This document shows positions 1-8,334 of a stretch of DNA of 64,000 nucleotides, in pieces (the stretch's first letter is position 1; the number at the start of each line of letters is the position of its first letter). Source of the stretch: Streptomyces sp. B21-083 (GTDB lineage: Bacteria > Actinomycetota > Actinomycetes > Streptomycetales > Streptomycetaceae). Where the stretch lies: assembly GCF_036898825.1 (NCBI RefSeq), contig NZ_JARUND010000003.1, positions 86,264 to 150,263 of the forward strand. The letters are read 5' to 3'. The position numbers were made by a program, and so were the translations under genes. A model generated the notes under the pieces. The model made no database searches. It saw only the letters and a program-made list of their open reading frames with translations, and was not told the DNA's origin.

Positions 1-302
1 TGCCGATGTGGCTGAAGGACGTGGGGCCCGACCTGCCGCACTGGAAAATGTTCCTCGTCGGCGCGCTGGACGACACGAGCGCCTGGGACCACACCGTGGC
101 CGCCGATCTGCTGGCTCCGGGCCTGCGAGCCGTCGACGACGAGGCCGCGACCGCCGTCGCGGTGACGCTGTCCCCCCGCCACGGGGACCAGTTGCGGTCC
201 CTCGGCTTCCGCGGCCCGCGTGAGGTCCACCTCGGGCCGGGGGCGAAGGGTTGGCTGACGATCCGTCATCCAACAGGCAGGACAAGCCGGTTGAGCGGCT
301 GA
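1..302 (+). CDS. C-terminal end of an unrecognised protein, 5' end outside window
   Basis: The reading frame is open from the window edge and stops with TGA at 300-302. An internal ATG at 6 exists, but codons before it are also open, so the gene most likely begins upstream of this window. About 99 residues are visible. They have the G/C-rich third positions of a real Streptomyces gene. I do not recognise a family. The tail is Gly/Arg rich and no membrane segment is seen. No terminator is evident in the roughly 200 bases that follow; the next gene reads from the other strand and ends at 512. Confidence 0.55.
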   Translation, partial: PMWLKDVGPDLPHWKMFLVGALDDTSAWDHTVAADLLAPGLRAVDDEAATAVAVTLSPRHGDQLRSLGFRGPREVHLGPGAKGWLTIRHPTGRTSRLSG

Positions 303-511
303 AGTTAACGGGCGGGACGTCACCGGCCCTCCGTCCCCGGCCCTCCGGCTTCGGTACCAAATCGAGGCCGCGTAGGCGAGGGGTCGGTTCCTCGGTCACT
401 CCGGGTCCGTGGAGGTGACCGCCCAACTGCCCGCCGGTTCCCGTGTCGGGGCGAAGACGGCCCAGCGCGGACCTGTGGGGCGTGGGACGCCTCGGGGATG
501 CCTCGGGGACG

Positions 512-976
512 TCACGAAGTACGGCGACTTGCGCCGACACCGGCCGTCTTGGGACCGCCGCCTGTTCCGCCGGTGGCGGTGGCCGATGAGGAGGTCGGTC
601 CCGGGTCCAGGGCGTTGCCGACGGCGGTCAGGATGTCCTCGGTGTCGGCGCCGAGCGCGCGGGCGGCGGAGGTGAAGTCGCGGGCCAGGGTGGTGAGTTG
701 GTCGGCATCGTGGGCGTGTGGCCCGGACGGGAGCGCCGCGACCCGGGTGCCCGCGCCACGGCGGGTGCGGATCAGCTCGGCGGCCTCCAGCTCGCGGTAG
801 GCGCGGGCCACGGTGCCTGGGGCCAGGTCGAGGTCGGTGGCGAGCTGGCGCACGGTCGGCAGACGCTCGCCCGCTGCCAGTCGGCCGGTACGGATCAGCG
901 CGGCCAGTTGGGCGCGGATCTGCTCGTACGGCGGTACCTGGCTGGTGGTGTCGACACGCACGGCGGGGTCACTCAT
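512..976 (-). CDS. GntR-family transcriptional regulator (YtrA-like, short)
   Basis: The protein is 154 aa. Residues about 10-75 form a GntR winged helix-turn-helix (PPYEQIRAQL, then LPTVRQLATDL, then VARAYRELEA). The roughly 80 remaining residues are too short for an FCD or UTRA effector domain, as in the YtrA subfamily. The ATG at 976 lies inside the end of the upstream membrane-protein gene (ATGAGTGA overlap), so the two are translationally coupled. An in-frame ATG 15 bases further upstream is possible but ignores the coupling. YtrA-type regulators usually repress their own operon with a membrane transporter partner; the repeats at 1783-1848 are the likely operator (inference). Confidence 0.88.
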   Translation of the reverse strand: MSDPAVRVDTTSQVPPYEQIRAQLAALIRTGRLAAGERLPTVRQLATDLDLAPGTVARAYRELEAAELIRTRRGAGTRVAALPSGPHAHDADQLTTLARDFTSAARALGADTEDILTAVGNALDPGPTSSSATATGGTGGGPKTAGVGASRRTS

Positions 977-1763
977 CGTCGAGGATCCCATCGTCGGCAG
1001 CCTCGTCGTCGACCGCCCGGGGTGCCACCACGGTGACCAGCGACCAGCCGAAGGTGAACAGGCCGAGAAGGCTCAGTGGGCTGACCACCACGACGGCGGC
1101 GGCGCCCAGCGGACCGGCGCAGGCCTCCTCGGTGAGTGCCACGAAGATCATCAGCGCGACGAGCAGCACCTGGCTCGACACCAGCAGCCCCCAGGCTCCG
1201 GTGATCGCCCAGGCGCGGTCGCGGCGCTGCTGGTCGTCGCCCTGGCCGTGAGCGATCCGGCGCAGGGCCCAGACGCAGACGGGGGTTCCGACCGCGAGGG
1301 CGGCGAACATGGGACCGCTGTAGTACAGGCCGGGCCAGGGGCCCAGGGATGTGCGTATCCCTTCGCAGGTGACGGTGATGACCCGCCCCGCTCTGTCCGC
1401 CCGGGTCGGGTCGGAGGAGGCCGTGAACGCGCCGATCACCAGCAGGGTGACGAGGGACGCCGCCTGCAGAAGAAGCAACGGCGCCATCCGGGGCGGCACT
1501 TGGTCCCGGACCAGACGCGGGGCGAGACTCGCGGTGCGTACCGCTTCCTGGGGACGCAGGGTCAGGGCGTCGCCGAGCAGTACACCACCCACCGCGCACA
1601 GGCCGAACGCGGTGATGGCGAACACGAGGGGCATCGCGATGTCACTGCTGTCCATCTCGACCAGCTGCTGCGCGACCACGATCCCGATCGCCAGACCGGA
1701 CCAGCGGGCGTAGTACTCGACATGGTCGAGAAACCGGGCCTCGAGCGGGACGGTGTCGAGCAT
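969..1763 (-). CDS. Polytopic membrane protein coupled to GntR regulator
   Basis: The protein is 264 aa with about six hydrophobic segments, for example around LAIGIVVAQQLV, PLLLLQAASLVTLLVI and VVVVSPLSLLGLFTFGWSL, and an acidic C-terminal tail. I chose the ATG at 1763 because a GGGGGG-type ribosome site lies 8-13 bases upstream. The alternative ATG at 1784 sits inside an operator repeat and has no such site. The gene overlaps the downstream GntR regulator by 8 bases. Function is not assignable from sequence. Pairs of this kind (YtrA-like regulator plus membrane protein) often respond to cell-envelope stress, which is family knowledge and not shown here. Confidence 0.75.
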   Translation of the reverse strand: MLDTVPLEARFLDHVEYYARWSGLAIGIVVAQQLVEMDSSDIAMPLVFAITAFGLCAVGGVLLGDALTLRPQEAVRTASLAPRLVRDQVPPRMAPLLLLQAASLVTLLVIGAFTASSDPTRADRAGRVITVTCEGIRTSLGPWPGLYYSGPMFAALAVGTPVCVWALRRIAHGQGDDQQRRDRAWAITGAWGLLVSSQVLLVALMIFVALTEEACAGPLGAAAVVVVSPLSLLGLFTFGWSLVTVVAPRAVDDEAADDGILDDE

Positions 1764-1782
1764 ATGGAGATCCCCCCAGATC

Positions 1783-1848
1783 ATCTTGTATCAAGCGGTG
1801 GGTACAAGATGCCTCGACCGGGATCTTGTGTCAAATGCTCAATACAAG
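1783..1848. promoter_or_regulatory. Phased GntR operator repeats upstream of membrane-protein/GntR operon
   Basis: Four copies of a short box alternate in orientation at about 20-bp steps: ATCTTGTA at 1783-1790, TACAAGAT at 1803-1810, ATCTTGTG at 1823-1830 and ATACAAG at 1842-1848. Two helical turns separate each half-site, so a dimer or tetramer could bind one face of the helix. A TTGACA-like -35 lies within the array (1828-1833, minus strand). The array directly precedes the start of the operon that encodes the GntR regulator, which suggests autoregulation (inference). Confidence 0.7.
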
Positions 1849-1919
1849 GTGACGCGTGGAGCGACGGCTTCTGGCGCGTTCGGCATGCGGACGGTGAGCG
1901 AGTTCGCGACCCGTGGCGG

Positions 1920-2663
1920 TCAGTGGCCGCTGAGCATCGCCAGGACGTCGTCGTAGGTGCCGTTGGCCTGGGCGTGGCGCAGGAACTTGACGTTCTCGAC
2001 GAGGATTTCCGTCGCGTCGGGCTGGGTGCGCAGGAGCGCCATGACTTCGGAGAGGAAGTCCTCCAGCGGCATGGCCTGCTCGCTGTCCTGCTGCCCCATC
2101 AAGGTGGTCCGCACCGCCGGCGGGACCAGTTCGATCACCTTGACGGAGGTGTCGGCGAGCTGGACGCGCAGGCTCTCGCTGAAGGAGTGGACCGCGGCCT
2201 TGGTGGCGTTGTACGTCGGGGTGATCGGCAGCGGTACGAACGCCAGACCGGAGCTGACGTTGATGATGACCGCGTCGTCCTTGGCCGTCAGGTGGGGGAG
2301 GAAGGCGTTGACCATACGGATGGGGCCGAGCAGGTTGGTGGTGACGGTGTCCTCGGCGACGCGCAGGGAGTCGGCGTCGAGGAGGTCTTCCGGCAGCATG
2401 ATGCCCGCGTTGTTGACCAGGACGTTCACCTCCGGACAGGTGCTGGTCACTGTCTCCCGTGCGTCGGCGATCGACGTGGGGTCGGTGACGTCGAGGACGA
2501 TCGTCCCGATGCCTGGGTGGTCCGTTGCGATCCGGTCGAGCAGGTCCTTGCGTCGTCCGGCGACGATCACCTTGTTGCCGGCCTGGAGGAAGCGCAGGGC
2601 CAGGCCGAGCCCGAGGCCTGAGGTGCCGCCCGTGATCAGGATCGTGTTGCCCGTGGTCTTCAT
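1920..2663 (-). CDS. Short-chain dehydrogenase/reductase (DltE-like)
   Basis: The protein is 247 aa, usual for a classical SDR. The NAD(P)-binding motif TGGTSGLG is at about residues 11-18, NNAG at about 87-90 and the catalytic YNATK at about 151-155, preceded by the active-site serine in NVSSG. It resembles the DltE/YciK group of uncharacterised oxidoreductases; the substrate cannot be told. The start is ATG at 2663. The gene is divergent from the XRE regulator that begins at 2843. This head-to-head arrangement and a palindrome between them suggest that the regulator controls the SDR. Confidence 0.9.
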   Translation of the reverse strand: MKTTGNTILITGGTSGLGLGLALRFLQAGNKVIVAGRRKDLLDRIATDHPGIGTIVLDVTDPTSIADARETVTSTCPEVNVLVNNAGIMLPEDLLDADSLRVAEDTVTTNLLGPIRMVNAFLPHLTAKDDAVIINVSSGLAFVPLPITPTYNATKAAVHSFSESLRVQLADTSVKVIELVPPAVRTTLMGQQDSEQAMPLEDFLSEVMALLRTQPDATEILVENVKFLRHAQANGTYDDVLAMLSGH

Positions 2664-2760
2664 GGGGATGTTCTCTCCTTCGCCGCGGGAGCCGGTGCGA
2701 CCCCCGCACCGCCTACCCTGCGGGTGCCCGCGGCAGGGCGGGAGAGGAGCGCTTGTCCCA

Positions 2761-2816
2761 GGGACCGGCGGTCCCTCGAAGACCCGAAGACCCGGAGCCG
2801 TGGATCGGCGGTCCCT
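2761..2816. promoter_or_regulatory. Candidate operator between divergent SDR and XRE genes
   Basis: A 15-bp palindrome (arms GGGACCG and CGGTCCC around one base) is at 2761-2775, and a second GGCGGTCCCT half lies at 2807-2816, 40 bp away. Both are in the 179-bp divergent intergenic region. Binding by the adjacent XRE regulator is an inference. Confidence 0.4.
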
Positions 2817-2842
2817 GGATGAATGGACAGGCAGCGGTCACG

Positions 2843-3691
2843 ATGGACGGCATGGACAGAGAAGGACTGGCGGATTTTCTGCGTCGGCGGCGTGAGACGT
2901 TGCAGCCCGGCGATGTCGGACTGAGCGGTGGCCCGCGCAGGCGCACCCCGGGACTGCGCCGGGAAGAGGTCGCCGCACTCGCCGGCATGTCCACCGACTA
3001 CTACGCCCGGCTGGAACAGCGGCGCGGCCCGCAGCCCTCCGAGCAGATCGCGGCCGCCCTCGCCCGCACTCTGCGCCTGACCCTGGACGAACGCGACCAC
3101 CTTCTCCGTCTCATGGGGCACAGCGCCCCGGCCCGCTTCCTTCGCTCCGAGCACGTCAGCCCGGCCCTGCTGCGGGTCCTGGACCGCCTCGACGACACCC
3201 CGGCCCTGGTGCTGTCCGATCTCGCCGACACCCTGGTGCAGAACCCGCTCGCGAAAGCACTGCTCGGTGACCAGACCCGCCACACCGGTCTGGCACGCAG
3301 CGCCCACTACCGCTGGTTCACCGACCCGGCGGAGCGCGGTCACTACCCGGAGGAGGACCACCCGAGGCAGAACCGGATTCAGGCAGCCGCCCTGCGGGCC
3401 GCGCTGACCGCCGACCGCAGCGACCCCAGAGCCGCGCAGATCGTCGCCGAACTAAGCGAACGCAGCCCCGAGTTCGTCCGAGTGTGGGATCGGCACGAGG
3501 TCGCCAACCGGTTCGAGGACCACAAAACCCTCGTACACCCGGCGCTGGGCCGTATCGACGTCGACTGCCAGGTCCTGTTCACCGACAACCGCGCACAGAT
3601 CCTGCTGGTGATGACCACGCGTCCCGGCACAGAGAGCCACGGGAAACTCCAACTGCTCTCGGTCATAGGAAACCAGCAGTTCACCCACTGA
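2843..3691 (+). CDS. XRE-family regulator with MmyB-like ligand-binding domain
   Basis: The protein is 282 aa. A helix-turn-helix at about residues 5-80 contains the typical LRREEVAALAGMSTDYYARLEQ segment (motif shortened here to its core). It is followed by a PAS-like C-terminal MmyB domain (about residues 105-270), recognisable from the WFTDP region and the late VANRF stretch. In this family the C-terminal domain is thought to bind a small, often fatty-acid-like ligand. Starts at 2843 and 2852 are both possible; neither has a strong ribosome site. The gene is divergent from the SDR, its probable target. Confidence 0.88.
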   Translation: MDGMDREGLADFLRRRRETLQPGDVGLSGGPRRRTPGLRREEVAALAGMSTDYYARLEQRRGPQPSEQIAAALARTLRLTLDERDHLLRLMGHSAPARFLRSEHVSPALLRVLDRLDDTPALVLSDLADTLVQNPLAKALLGDQTRHTGLARSAHYRWFTDPAERGHYPEEDHPRQNRIQAAALRAALTADRSDPRAAQIVAELSERSPEFVRVWDRHEVANRFEDHKTLVHPALGRIDVDCQVLFTDNRAQILLVMTTRPGTESHGKLQLLSVIGNQQFTH

Positions 3692-3746
3692 ACCACTGAC
3701 CCGCCGCCCACTGTTCCTGCCGGAGGAGCGAACTCCTGGAGCGGCA

Positions 3747-3971
3747 CTAGTCGCGCTGAGCGGCGAACAGTTCCAGGTGGGCGCAGTTGGGGCAGCGGAA
3801 GGCGTCGATCTGCCAGTGAGGCCGCCCCATTCTCTTCGCGCCGCCCAGCGGGCCTCGCTGAAGGGCGCCTTCGATCCACCGCGCGAACCCGCGAGAGCCT
3901 TGCCCGGAGTCCTCGACGAAGCCCGGCTCCAGCCCCACGGCACCGCACTGGGTGCACCGTATGTTGTTCAT
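3747..3971 (-). CDS. Small zinc-ribbon protein
   Basis: The protein is 74 aa and begins MNNIRCTQCGAVG, with a second CPNC pair near residues 60-63. The two CxxC pairs flank a basic, aromatic middle and suggest a single structural zinc site. Small proteins of this layout are common hypotheticals in Streptomyces. I see no enzymatic motif. The ribosome site before the ATG at 3971 is weak. A longer frame is open upstream, but its residues look like a shadow of the opposite strand. Confidence 0.65.
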   Translation of the reverse strand: MNNIRCTQCGAVGLEPGFVEDSGQGSRGFARWIEGALQRGPLGGAKRMGRPHWQIDAFRCPNCAHLELFAAQRD

Positions 3972-4089
3972 CGGGGGAGTGTAATCAGTGGCTACAGGCC
4001 TGAGACGCTGGGGGGACCAAGGTGATCGCCGGGGTTCCTGGAGTCGCGGACGTGGGTGTCCGAGGGCGGCCGGGGCGTGAATTTCGCTG

Positions 4090-4317
4090 TCAGTCCTGGA
4101 GGTACGGATCGGGTGTGATCTGCCAGATGCTGACGAGTTCCGAGCGCGGGGTAACCATGTACACGAAGAAGCCGCCGTCCACGAACGCGTGCTTGGCGCC
4201 CTCGTCGAGGTCCTGGTAGACGGGGCCGTGCAGGTACAGCGCCTCGGCGGCGCGTACCAGTTCCTCGACCTTCTTCTCGACCTCGGCGAGGAACGCGGGC
4301 GGCGCAGCGGCCGACAC
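4090..4317 (-). CDS. Small hypothetical protein, acidic alpha/beta
   Basis: The protein is 75 aa with a GTG start at 4317 preceded by GAGGAG four bases upstream. An N-terminal amphipathic helix (EVEKKVEELVRAAEAL) is followed by a strand-rich part ending in SIWQITPDP. Codon usage is normal for the genome. No family is recognised. No in-frame ATG exists before the stop at 4342-4344, so the GTG is the only sensible start. Confidence 0.55.
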   Translation of the reverse strand: MSAAAPPAFLAEVEKKVEELVRAAEALYLHGPVYQDLDEGAKHAFVDGGFFVYMVTPRSELVSIWQITPDPYLQD

Positions 4318-4331
4318 CGTCTCCTCGTCCG

Positions 4332-4571
4332 GGACGTACTCTCACCGTCGAAGGGTTCGACTTCGCGGCGGCGACCGCCGTGGGCAAGCGCCTGCGCGTC
4401 GCGGGCGGTGCCGACGCCGAAGGCGACAAGGGGGAGGCGGACTGGAGCGGGGCGCACGTGCTGCACCTCGCCCTGCCCACCGTGGAGCGGCGTCGTGGTC
4501 GACCCGTCCTGACCCGGGTGCCCAGCCGCTACCGGGGCACCGGCATCCGTACCATCCGCGTCGTCGAGTAG
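4332..4571 (+). pseudogene. Possible 3' fragment of a larger gene
   Basis: A frame with good codon bias runs from about 4332 to TAG at 4569-4571. It ends in a β-rich stretch (SRYRGTGIRTIRVVE) that looks like the finish of a longer protein. The only starts are internal, and the first part overlaps the beginning of the opposite-strand gene at 4317. This suggests the 3' remnant of a gene whose front is missing. A short genuine gene starting at 4380 cannot be excluded. Confidence 0.3.
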
Positions 4572-4704
4572 AACCGAACCCTGCGGGCCCCGGGGTGCGC
4601 GTTCGCCGGATAAGCCAAGCGTGCGTGTCGGGCATATCCTGATTTAGGCAAAAGCGTGTACCCGCGCGCGTCGATCAGAAGTCGATCAGAAGAGGGTGAG
4701 TGCC

Positions 4705-4995
4705 ATGCGCGTTCTGTTCAAGGCACAGTTCGACACGGACAAGGGCAACGAGGGCATACACAGCGGCGAGATGCCGAAGATGCTGAAGGAGACCCTGGAC
4801 CACCTCAAGCCAGAGGCGGCGTACTTCGGCCCCGAGGACGGGTGCCGGACCTGCTGGCTGTTCATCGATCTGGAGGACTCCTCCCAGATCCCGGTCATCG
4901 CGGAGCCGTTCTTCAGTCAGCTGGGCGCCAGGGTCTCGTTCACCCCCGTCATGAACACCGACGACCTCGCGAAGGGTCTGTCGCAGATTCGTTGA
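4705..4995 (+). CDS. Small conserved protein (DUF3303-like)
   Basis: The protein is 96 aa starting MRVLFKAQFDTDKGN. I chose the ATG at 4705 because AGAGGG lies 8 bases upstream; a GTG at 4696 overlaps that site. The fold looks ferredoxin-like: β-strand, helix (MPKMLKETLDHL), strand, then WLFIDLED and a second helix. This is the pattern of the DUF3303 family, whose members are small stand-alone proteins of unknown role. Nothing around it indicates a pathway. Confidence 0.7.
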   Translation: MRVLFKAQFDTDKGNEGIHSGEMPKMLKETLDHLKPEAAYFGPEDGCRTCWLFIDLEDSSQIPVIAEPFFSQLGARVSFTPVMNTDDLAKGLSQIR

Positions 4996-5034
4996 GCGGG
5001 TCGCAGGTCGCCGGCCCGCTCAGCTCCCGCTCAC

Positions 5035-5685
5035 TCAGCTGAAGACGATCATCGACCCCTGGGCCAGGCTCCGTGTCGCCGCCGCGTTCAGCCCCAGCCA
5101 CACATGCCGTTCCCGGGCGAACGGGCTCGAGTCGAACGGGGGAGGTGCCGCCGGCTCCTCCAGCGACGTGGGCGTCAGCGGCGGGGCCGGGGCCACCGGC
5201 GGGTTCGCCGGGTCGATGCCGATCGAGGGGGCCACGAACTCCAGCTCCCTCAGCAAACTCTGGGACGAGCCCAACGGGCCGCCTCCGGCGAGGAGTTCAT
5301 CGCTGGAGAGAGGATGCGGGAAGTCCACCGGGACGTACGCGCCCGCGTGGTCGTAGTGCCAGACCAGGTGCGACTGCTGGGCGGTCGCCTCGAACATCTC
5401 CAGCAACTGCTCGTAGTCACCGCCCAGTTCGCCCACCGGCGTCACCGGCAGACCGCACACCTGGAGCAGGTAGGCGCGGCGCAGGAAGTGCAGCGCGTCG
5501 TAGTCGAAGCCCGCGATCGGGGCCACGTCGCCGGACAGCCCCGGCATGTACGCGTACACCGGCACCGGGGGCAGTCCTGCCTCGCCCAGCACCCTGTCGT
5601 AGAGGGCGAGTTCCTCGGCGAAGGGATTGTCGGGGGTGTGACACAGCACGTCGACGAGTGGGACCAGCCACAGGTCACAGGCCAA
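5035..5685 (-). CDS. Conserved hypothetical protein with Pro-rich linker
   Basis: The protein is 216 aa with a TTG start at 5685 preceded by GAGGAG. The N-terminal half (LWLVPLVDVLCHTP...) is strand/helix mixed and rich in aromatic residues. About residues 150-180 form a Pro/Ala-rich linker (PAPPLTPTSLEEPAAPPP). The last 25 residues contain RHVWLGLNAAATRSLAQGSM. No signal peptide or membrane segment is seen. It is read in the same direction as the glycosyltransferase that ends at 5899, but 213 bases separate them, containing a short GGTCGGACGG triplication near 5852-5875. Function is unknown. Confidence 0.6.
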   Translation of the reverse strand: MACDLWLVPLVDVLCHTPDNPFAEELALYDRVLGEAGLPPVPVYAYMPGLSGDVAPIAGFDYDALHFLRRAYLLQVCGLPVTPVGELGGDYEQLLEMFEATAQQSHLVWHYDHAGAYVPVDFPHPLSSDELLAGGGPLGSSQSLLRELEFVAPSIGIDPANPPVAPAPPLTPTSLEEPAAPPPFDSSPFARERHVWLGLNAAATRSLAQGSMIVFS

Positions 5686-5898
5686 AGGAGAACTCCTCGC
5701 ATCGTCGCAGGCGGTGGTCAGGCACCGCGGGCAGAGCAGTCAGGGAAGCGTAATGGGTCACCGGCGGGTAGGACCCCCGCACGACGGGCCAGACACCAAC
5801 AGGAACAGGTCAGGTAGGACGGACGGGCTGGGCAGGGTGGGGCCGGTCGGACGGGTCGGACGGGTCGGAAACAGGACGTAGGACGGGAACCACAGGAC

Positions 5899-8334
5899 TC
5901 ACGACCCGTCGTGCAGGTCCCATACCCACACCCCGCCCGTCCACTTACCCTGCTTGCCCGTCAACTGCTTCAGCGTCTCGCGCAGCAGCCCGTCGTTGGT
6001 CTGCGGGGCCAGCACCAGCACGCCCGCCTTCCAGTACGCGAAGTCCTTCTTGGCCTGCGCGCGCCAGTTGGGGCCGATCGTCGGTGCCACGCCCGTGTAG
6101 CGCACGTCCCGCAGCATGTTGGAGGTGAAGCGGGGCGCGGCGCCGTAGATGCCGACGCGCTCGGCGCCGTAGGGACCGTTGAAGTACCCGCCCGGCAGCC
6201 TGAAGCCCAGGTCGGCCGCCGTCTGCCAGTGCAGCGCCTCGGCGTTGCCGGGATCGGGCAGCGGCACCGGGATGAGTGACTCGCCCTTGCCGACGTACGA
6301 CTTCCACGTGCCGTCCGCGATGAAGGCGGGCACGTCCGCGCGTTCCACCGTCTTCAGCGGGGCCGGGACGATCGGCAGCACGGCGAGGAGGACGGCCAGC
6401 GTGCCGAAGTACTGCGTGGGCAGCCGGCGGGTGGCCGCCAGCCGTTCCACGGCGAGGGCCACGAGCATGCCCAGCGCGGGCGCGCAGATCATCGCGACCC
6501 GGCCCTCGATCACCGACTCGAACAGCGGCCTCTTCGCGAGCAGCGCCCAGGGCCCCGGCAGCACACTGTCGGTCAGCGGGATCCGGAACTCGGGGCCCAG
6601 GGACAGGAAGGCCGCGGCGACCGCCGTGAAGGCGAGCGCCTTCACCGCCGTGCGCTCCCACATCCGTACGACGATCGCGAAGGCCAGCAGGACGAGCGGC
6701 CAGCCGTAGAAGGCGTTCTGCTCGGTGGGGTTGAGGGAGAGGGCGTTCGCCCTGTCCGCGTCGCCCGCCATGAGGGAGCGCTCGGCGAAGGAGAGCAGCG
6801 CGAGCGGGCTGTTGCCGGCGTTGTCGCCGTGCAGGACGCTCTTGTAGCTCTGCGGCCCGGCGAACTGCCAGTAGAGGGGGAACGCGACGATCGGCAGGCA
6901 GACCGCGCCCCCGATCAGCAGGCCGCGCAGCAGCGGACGCCAGGCGGCCTTCGCCAGGTCCCGGCGCAAGGCCGCGTAGGCGAGGGCGAACAGCACCATC
7001 CCCATGGCCGCCAGGAGCAGCGGTTCCTCACCGAGGAAGATCTGGTACGCCGCCATCAGGCCCAGGACCACGCCGTTGCGGGTGACCCGCTCGCCCTCGC
7101 ACAGGCGCAGGGCGCGGTCGATGATCAGCGGCATCATGAAGAGGATGACGAAGTTCGGGTGCGCGTTGGCGTGGCTGACCATCGGGGGTGCGAAGGTCGC
7201 CAGGGCCGCGCCGGCGAAGGCCGCTCCCCGTTGCCGTACGACCCTTTTCCTGATCAGCCAGTACCATGCCGTCGCCGTCGCGGCGAGGCCCAGCGTCATC
7301 ACCAGGGCGAGGGAGACCGCCGGGCCGGCGAAAAGCGTGACCGGGGTGAAGGGGACGGAGAGGCCGAGCAGAGCCGTGTTGGCCATGAGGTTCACGCCGT
7401 CGGGGAAGCCCTGGAGGTCGGTGAAGAGGGGGTTGTTGAAGTGCCTGACGTTGTCGGCCGTGACCGCGAAGAACCACTCCCACTGGTTCTGGTCCTGGAG
7501 GGAGTCGGGGAGGTAGCGGTGGGCCGGGTCGAGCCAGCGGCCCGCGTACAGGGCGACCGCCATGAGGAGGAAGAGGGTGACGCCGAGGAGGTCGGCCGGG
7601 CGCAGCGCGCGCGCCTTGAGGGCGGTCAGTTCGGCGAGGACGCGGGCGTAGTCCAGCGGACGTACCTTCGAGCCGGACTGGTGGGCCCAGCGGACCGGTA
7701 TCTCGGCGACCGGCCAGTCCGCGCGGCGGAAGTGCTGGAGGACCTCGACGTCGATGCCCCAGCCGTTGAGCCGGGACGCGGCGAACGCCGTACGGGCGCG
7801 GTCGCCCTCGAACAGCTTGAAGCCGCACTGGGTGTCCCGTATGCCGGGGACGGCGACCCTGCGTATGAGGAGGTTGCCGGCCCTGCCGAGGAGTTCCCGC
7901 ACCCGGTGCTGGTGGTGCTCGATCGTCGCGCCGGGGACGGAACGGGAGCCGATGGCCGCCGCGTGCCCCTCGGTCAGCGCCTCGTCCAGGACCGCCAACT
8001 CCTCGATCGGAGCCGCCAGATCGGCGTCGGTGACCAGGACGCGGGCGCCGCGCGAGGCGGCGACACCGAGGCGCAGGGCGTGGCCCTTGCCCCGGTTGCG
8101 GGGGCTGGTGACGAGCTGGACGCGCGGGTCGGCGAGGGCGGTGACGAGGTCGCGGGTGCCGTCTGTGGAACCGTCGTCGACGACCACCACCTCCCAGGAG
8201 CCCCAGCGGGCCTCGTTCTCCTGGAGGTGGCCGGTGATCGCGTCGAGGGTGGGGCCGAGCCGCTCCTCCTCGTTGTACGCGGGGACGACGACGGTCAGGT
8301 CGAGGGTGCCGGTGGTACGGGTGGGCGCGCTCAT
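5899..8334 (-). CDS. GT2 glycosyltransferase fused to a polytopic membrane domain
   Basis: The protein is 811 aa. Residues about 10-250 are a GT2 domain with VVVPAYNEEE, VVDDGSTDG and the metal-binding TDADLAAP (DxD), closest in type to polyprenyl-phosphate sugar transferases. Residues about 265-790 contain a dozen hydrophobic helices, such as LLGVTLFLLMAVALYAG, and resemble membrane glycosyltransferase or YfhO-like modules. A sugar could be activated on a lipid and then transferred outside (inference). The ATG at 8334 overlaps the stop of the upstream GntR gene (ATGA), showing translational coupling. A longer frame to 8616 is open but its residues are a shadow of the regulator gene. Confidence 0.85.
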   Translation of the reverse strand: MSAPTRTTGTLDLTVVVPAYNEEERLGPTLDAITGHLQENEARWGSWEVVVVDDGSTDGTRDLVTALADPRVQLVTSPRNRGKGHALRLGVAASRGARVLVTDADLAAPIEELAVLDEALTEGHAAAIGSRSVPGATIEHHQHRVRELLGRAGNLLIRRVAVPGIRDTQCGFKLFEGDRARTAFAASRLNGWGIDVEVLQHFRRADWPVAEIPVRWAHQSGSKVRPLDYARVLAELTALKARALRPADLLGVTLFLLMAVALYAGRWLDPAHRYLPDSLQDQNQWEWFFAVTADNVRHFNNPLFTDLQGFPDGVNLMANTALLGLSVPFTPVTLFAGPAVSLALVMTLGLAATATAWYWLIRKRVVRQRGAAFAGAALATFAPPMVSHANAHPNFVILFMMPLIIDRALRLCEGERVTRNGVVLGLMAAYQIFLGEEPLLLAAMGMVLFALAYAALRRDLAKAAWRPLLRGLLIGGAVCLPIVAFPLYWQFAGPQSYKSVLHGDNAGNSPLALLSFAERSLMAGDADRANALSLNPTEQNAFYGWPLVLLAFAIVVRMWERTAVKALAFTAVAAAFLSLGPEFRIPLTDSVLPGPWALLAKRPLFESVIEGRVAMICAPALGMLVALAVERLAATRRLPTQYFGTLAVLLAVLPIVPAPLKTVERADVPAFIADGTWKSYVGKGESLIPVPLPDPGNAEALHWQTAADLGFRLPGGYFNGPYGAERVGIYGAAPRFTSNMLRDVRYTGVAPTIGPNWRAQAKKDFAYWKAGVLVLAPQTNDGLLRETLKQLTGKQGKWTGGVWVWDLHDGS

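Noticed and set aside
813..2621. A 602-codon plus-strand open frame
   Set aside because: It lies antisense to the membrane-protein and SDR genes and shows no recognisable domain.
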